Shown: positions 62,396-64,000 of the stretch, piece after piece
Numbering within the stretch: the stretch's first letter is position 1
How the letters are laid out: every line of letters starts with the position of its first letter
NCBI GenBank assembly: GCA_940671915.1
Contig: CALNVZ010003426.1
Span: 51,603,141 to 51,667,140 of the forward strand
Length of the DNA: 64,000 nt
Direction: 5' to 3'
Origin: Paracentrotus lividus
Lineage: Eukaryota > Echinodermata > Echinoidea > Camarodonta > Echinidae
Notes under the pieces: generated by a model
What the model was told of the DNA's origin: nothing
Seen by the model: only the letters and a program-made list of their open reading frames with translations
Databases searched by the model: none
Made by a program: the position numbers and the translations under genes

Positions 62396-62993
62396 TTTAA
62401 AGGAGAATGAAACCCTAGGATTCAGTTGAATTGTATAAAACAAAAAAAAATCAAAGAAACCGATTAAAGAAAGTTTGAGAACAATTGAATAAATAATAAA
62501 AAAGTTATGTGCATCTGAATGTTGTGATCACTAACGCTATGGAGATCCTCACACTGGCAACAGGCCCAAGATGTGTGATGTCACACATGAACAACTCTCC
62601 CATATGACATACAAAAAAATACGAAAAATTCTTCTTTTTCCTCATTCTAATGGTAGTACAGACTCTTCACACATGATTACTTTTTGTGAACTTGTAATAC
62701 ATGTCCTCCCATGAAAAGAATCTCGGATCTTTTAACGGAATTAATAAAAAAAAAAAGACAATTTGAGTAAAATATGTACAAAAGTAATGGGGAAGTTGTT
62801 CATGTATGACATCACACATCTTGGGCCCGTTGCCAGTGTGAGGATCCCCATAGCAGTAGTGATCACAACATTCAAATGCTCATAACTTTCTTATTATTCA
62901 TTCATTTTTTCTCAAATTTTCATTGATCAGCTTCTTTGATTTTCCTGTTTTTGTACAATTTAATGAATTCCTAGGGTTTCCTTCCCCTTTAAA
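62396..62993. mobile_element. Foldback element family D, copy 2, in the presumed FKBP4 3' UTR
   Basis: The left end TTTAAAGGAGAATGAAACCC and the right end GGGTTTCCTTCCCCTTTAAA are imperfect reverse complements. Inner blocks pair: CCTAGGATTCA with TGAATTCCTAGG, GGAGATCCTCACACTGGCAA with TTGCCAGTGTGAGGATCCCC, and CCCAAGATGTGTGATGTCA with its complement. It shares TATGGRGATCCTCA and AACAACTCTCC-type words, and the arm layout, with 38819-39398. It is noncoding. Confidence 0.88.
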
Positions 62994-63680
62994 AGGAATG
63001 TAACCAATTTTCAAAACAATTTAATGTTGACAAAATAATTATTTCATAGCATTAAAAAGCATACATTTAATTTAATGAAATCATAGTATAGTTTAATTGT
63101 CTTGCAATGTTATCTTGATTTAATTCTAGGTATACTCTGAACACCTATGTCGCAGTCTCGCAGAGTTTATTCACTTTACAGTGTACCATTTAACTGCAAT
63201 GGAATTCTTCCAGTTGCTGTTTTGCAAAAAAATAAAAATGCAAGGGAATATTGTTCAGAATTTATAAACCAGTGTTCAGTTAGGTCAACTTTGCCAGAGT
63301 CGAACCTGTTCAGTCTGAAGAAGTTTGGTTCGGAAAAGAAAGAGACTTCTGAAGGGCTAAAATTGATACGATAATAAGAGATGACTTGAAAAAACAATTT
63401 ACCCTGGCAATTATGCGACTTTAGCAAGGTTGATTGTATGTTCATCACCCTAAAGTAGAAGATATTATATTGATGATAAACAAGTTTCCATTCACTTCTT
63501 AAATTTGGGGTACCCTTTGTTCTACACACACTGTATAACAGGCCCAGTACCACGTATTGACTGTACTTGTGAATGGACAGAAAGCAGGCTATTATGATGT
63601 AGATATTTTTTATGTCATTTTATAATGTATAATTCGGAATACAAATTGAAACTGTTGTGTGGTTTAAGTAAGAAATGAAC

Positions 63681-63686
63681 AATAAA
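63681..63686 (+). terminator. Candidate poly(A) signal for FKBP4
   Basis: AATAAA followed within 60 bp by T/GT-rich sequence. It is the most convincing signal downstream of the FKBP4 stop, though earlier ones cannot be excluded. Confidence 0.4.
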
Positions 63687-63700
63687 ATTGTCAAGAAATA

Positions 63701-64000
63701 TGTGATAAATGTTTCACTCTCTTTGTATGGACTACTTTTACTTGTAATATAATAAGAATATGATTTGTATTGCTACAAATCCACTCTGTAGAGTGCTCTA
63801 GGTGGATCATATGTAATTCATCATATCAAAACGAGACAAGTCGCTGAGCTACAATCACTTTGAGTTGCGGAAATCGGCGCCGAAATCAGAAAAATAATTT
63901 TTTTAAATGTCAAATTTAGGGGTATTTTTTACCTCCTGTATATTCAACGTTTCATGCGTGCTGTGTAAAAAAAATTGAGTAAAACCGATAAATGGAAATT
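63701..64000. other. Intergenic end of window
   Basis: No feature is recognised. Confidence 0.5.

Larger units (their letters stand above)
60831..63700 (+). other. Presumed FKBP4 3' UTR
   Basis: No further exon is recognised from the stop to the AATAAA at 63681. If unspliced, the 3' UTR is about 2.9 kb and contains the foldback element at 62396-62993. The terminal open frames (75 and 125 codons on opposite strands near 63150-63550) overlap each other and have no domain. Confidence 0.45.

Noticed and set aside
1-64000. CRISPR array, operon or bacterial-type system
   Set aside because: The DNA is clearly animal (spliced genes, SINEs, LINEs, poly(A) signals); the tandem repeats seen are microsatellites or decayed exon copies.

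Overview
The window is animal nuclear DNA: AT-rich, gene-poor, with multi-exon genes, large introns full of transposable elements, tRNA-derived SINEs and long microsatellites. Protein similarity and repeat style (many foldback elements, LINEs ending in short tandem tails, frequent ACATGTA words) suggest an invertebrate deuterostome, most likely a sea urchin or another echinoderm. That assignment is inference; no species-diagnostic sequence is present.

Three protein-coding genes can be assembled exon by exon, each with consensus splice sites and an intact frame. (1) LIPT1, mitochondrial lipoyltransferase 1, plus strand, 18216-24589, 9 coding exons, 391 aa. (2) SEPSECS, the last enzyme of selenocysteinyl-tRNA synthesis, minus strand, 37188-29529, 5 coding exons, 484 aa. 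(3) An FKBP4/FKBP52-type HSP90 co-chaperone, plus strand, 48434-60830, 9 coding exons, 500 aa. LIPT1 and SEPSECS converge tail to tail. The genes act in separate processes (lipoylation, selenoprotein synthesis, HSP90 folding), so nothing suggests a functional cluster.

Layout: 1-17.4 kb is intergenic repeat country (two copies of one dispersed repeat, one carrying a nested inverted-repeat transposon, three foldback elements, a LINE tail). 17.4-24.6 kb is LIPT1, preceded by four NRF-1-like palindromes. 24.6-28.8 kb holds the LIPT1 3' flank, with a foldback element 51 bp after the stop. 28.8-37.2 kb is SEPSECS, with a decayed CR1/L2-like LINE in its third intron. 37.2-48.4 kb is a (CAT)n tract, a GC-rich stretch, a tandem GCTCGCGC repeat, a foldback element and a possible noncoding transcript. 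48.4-63.7 kb is FKBP4, with a 7.3 kb first intron holding two LINE pieces.

Three observations stand out. LIPT1 intron 4 is a textbook U12-type AT-AC intron placed directly after the conserved catalytic lysine codon, and its 5' splice site is duplicated 22 bp downstream. All three genes carry decayed local copies of their own exons: LIPT1 exon 4, the SEPSECS last exon (at least five copies), FKBP4 exon 7 and the 3' end of FKBP4 exon 8. Two long foldback elements sit in presumed 3' UTRs and could form double-stranded RNA. I found no CRISPR array, no operon, no intact transposon and no clear viral element.
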